Assembly: GCA_046290495.1 (NCBI GenBank)
Contig: JBKAGT010000006.1
Location: forward strand, 620,001-684,000
Length of the DNA: 64,000 bases
Direction: 5' to 3'
Source of the DNA: PGYR01 sp046290495
Lineage (GTDB): Bacteria; Bacteroidota; Ignavibacteria; Kapaibacteriales; UBA2268
This document shows positions 63,005-64,000 of this stretch, piece after piece. The translations under genes were made by a program, and so were the position numbers. The stretch's first letter is position 1, and each line of letters opens with the position of its first letter. The notes beneath the pieces are model-generated. The model was not told the DNA's origin. It ran no database searches and worked only from the letters and a program-made list of their open reading frames with translations.

Positions 63005-64000
63005 ATGATTGGTAGTGTTGGTATGCTAATATTTTTCTTCAACATTTCTACTGGCTCCCAGTCTGAAGTATTTGAAGTCAAAGAAATTGCTACTTTCACA
63101 CCTTTTATTAGGAATGGTAATAATACAATAGTTGATAGAAGGGAATACGAGTATAAAGAAGCTGTTCATACTGCAGAACAGAATAATACAGAAATAAAGA
63201 CTATAAGAACCAGCACTGATTTCAATAAGGACATACCTTTTAAGATTGATGAAAATGCCGGTGTTGTTTACAAAAATAAATACAACGGGCGCAGAATTAA
63301 TGTTGCTATAATTGGTGTTGATTCAAGACTTGGTAGTCGCTACAAACATGCAGATGCGAACCATGTGCTATCAATTATGCCAGAGTCTGGTGAAATAGAA
63401 ATCACATCAATACCAAGAGATACATACGCTGATGCCGGATACCCAGATACTACAAACTTTAATACTATTTCAAATTTGAGAGCAAGAAATGGTAAAAAGG
63501 CTTATTTAAAAAGAATAGCCGAAATTGCTGAATTAGATACTATTCACTTCTATATCGAGTTTGGATTTTCACAAGCTATAGGGTTACTCGAATGGCTCGG
63601 CTATGAGAATTCGAAACAAACACTTCAGGTACTAAGATCTAGAAAAGTTTTTGCTGGTGGTGATTGGCAAAGAACATATAATCAAGGTGTATTTATAAAT
63701 CAAGCAATTAGAAAAAGCTTTAAAAATTATGGTGGCGTATTCGGTGATTTGGTACTGATGGGCGGTTTGTCACTTGTTGAGACAAATATAAATCTCTCAA
63801 AGTTAACTAAAATTGTCAATATGCTTAGAGAAAGTGGTTTTGGAGACAAAGAAGACGTAGTCAATAGAGTTAGACCAAAGTATAAATACAAATTTAAACA
63901 GTTTGATTTCAACAATGATGAAGTAGTAGCTAGCTTGCAATCTAAAGTACATGGATATTCCAACAGTAAGTCTAATGTTTCAATTGATAGCTTAGTGTTG
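63005..64000 (+). CDS. LytR-CpsA-Psr (LCP) family protein (partial)
   Basis: Open from an ATG at 63005 to the right edge. N-terminal membrane helix, then an LCP domain: NVAIIGVDSRLGSRYKHADA, SIPRDTYADAGYPDTTNFNT, and the later GDWQRTYNQGVFINQAI. LCP proteins transfer glycopolymers from lipid carriers to peptidoglycan. The frame is open further back to 62948, and the residues there (KTNILKHLSLILLLF) extend the membrane helix with basic residues before it, so the true start may be a CTG (62948) or ATT (62951). The 3' end lies outside the window. Confidence 0.85.
   Translation, partial: MIGSVGMLIFFFNISTGSQSEVFEVKEIATFTPFIRNGNNTIVDRREYEYKEAVHTAEQNNTEIKTIRTSTDFNKDIPFKIDENAGVVYKNKYNGRRINVAIIGVDSRLGSRYKHADANHVLSIMPESGEIEITSIPRDTYADAGYPDTTNFNTISNLRARNGKKAYLKRIAEIAELDTIHFYIEFGFSQAIGLLEWLGYENSKQTLQVLRSRKVFAGGDWQRTYNQGVFINQAIRKSFKNYGGVFGDLVLMGGLSLVETNINLSKLTKIVNMLRESGFGDKEDVVNRVRPKYKYKFKQFDFNNDEVVASLQSKVHGYSNSKSNVSIDSLVL

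Noticed and set aside
1..64000. CRISPR array or prophage
   Set aside because: No evenly spaced direct repeats, integrase, capsid or Cas proteins are seen in the window.

Overview
The window is AT-rich DNA from a member of the Fibrobacterota-Chlorobiota-Bacteroidota group. Three things point there. Both core type IX secretion genes porU and porV are present, together with two proteins carrying the type IX C-terminal sorting tail. Several genes have the Bacteroidota-type -7 promoter element TAnnTTTG. PurL is the short (742-residue) form rather than the roughly 1,200-residue single-chain form I would expect in classical Bacteroidota, and the E1 dehydrogenase is an alpha-beta fusion. The last two points make an Ignavibacteria/Kapabacteria-like lineage more likely; this is inference from gene content, not a phylogeny.

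Layout. 1-3.9 kb: fused 2-oxoacid dehydrogenase E1 (cut by the left edge), DNA polymerase III delta', a FmdB-like protein, trpS. 4-8 kb: a slipin (SPFH) gene, an 830-bp non-coding block that folds into tRNA-like arms in permuted order, a divergent WYL regulator and a PqqB-like metallo-hydrolase. 8-18 kb: flavin reductase, membrane vWA protein, and a tetR-tolC-adaptor-RND efflux operon. 18-25 kb: small enzymes, map-pyrC-arsC-like run, two tandem hotdog thioesterases, recG. 25-31 kb: lipoprotein, type IX cargo, purL. 31-39 kb: PH-domain pair, a membrane gene broken by an in-frame TGA, rfbC, GT9, murG, SPOR protein, glutathione peroxidase. 39-41 kb: a repeat-rich patch with REP-like palindromes and a frameshifted gene. 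41-48 kb: thiolase, MBL hydrolase, LptE-like lipoprotein, GT4, TPR lipoprotein, asd, ymdB-like, cobalamin adenosyltransferase. 48-54 kb: EF-hand protein, half a clpB gene with a late TAG, tRNA-Gly, methyltransferase, DUF2071 protein, a type IX cargo. 54-64 kb: porU-porV, secreted protein, DUF3108 protein, lolA, dusB and an LCP-family gene cut by the right edge.

The most interesting part is 3977-7941. On the minus strand, directly upstream of and co-directional with the slipin gene, 5454-5523 folds by hand into a tRNA whose order is circularly permuted: anticodon-stem 3' strand, 5-nt variable segment, T-arm, acceptor helix closed by a loop, two linker bases, D-arm, one base, anticodon-stem 5' strand. 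A second unit of the same order follows at 5385-5449. The closest precedent I know is the tRNA-mimicking module of bacterial YrlA-type Y RNAs, which sit beside Ro60/Rsr and RtcB RNA-repair genes; neither protein is in this window. Two 19-bp palindromes of related sequence lie at the two divergent promoters and are good candidates for the WYL regulator's operators. I read this as a candidate RNA-repair/RNA-stress locus: slipin, tRNA-mimic RNA and WYL switch.

Three genes are interrupted (in-frame TGA at 33317, in-frame TAG at 50416, a one-base frameshift near 40368). Each could be real decay or a base-calling error.
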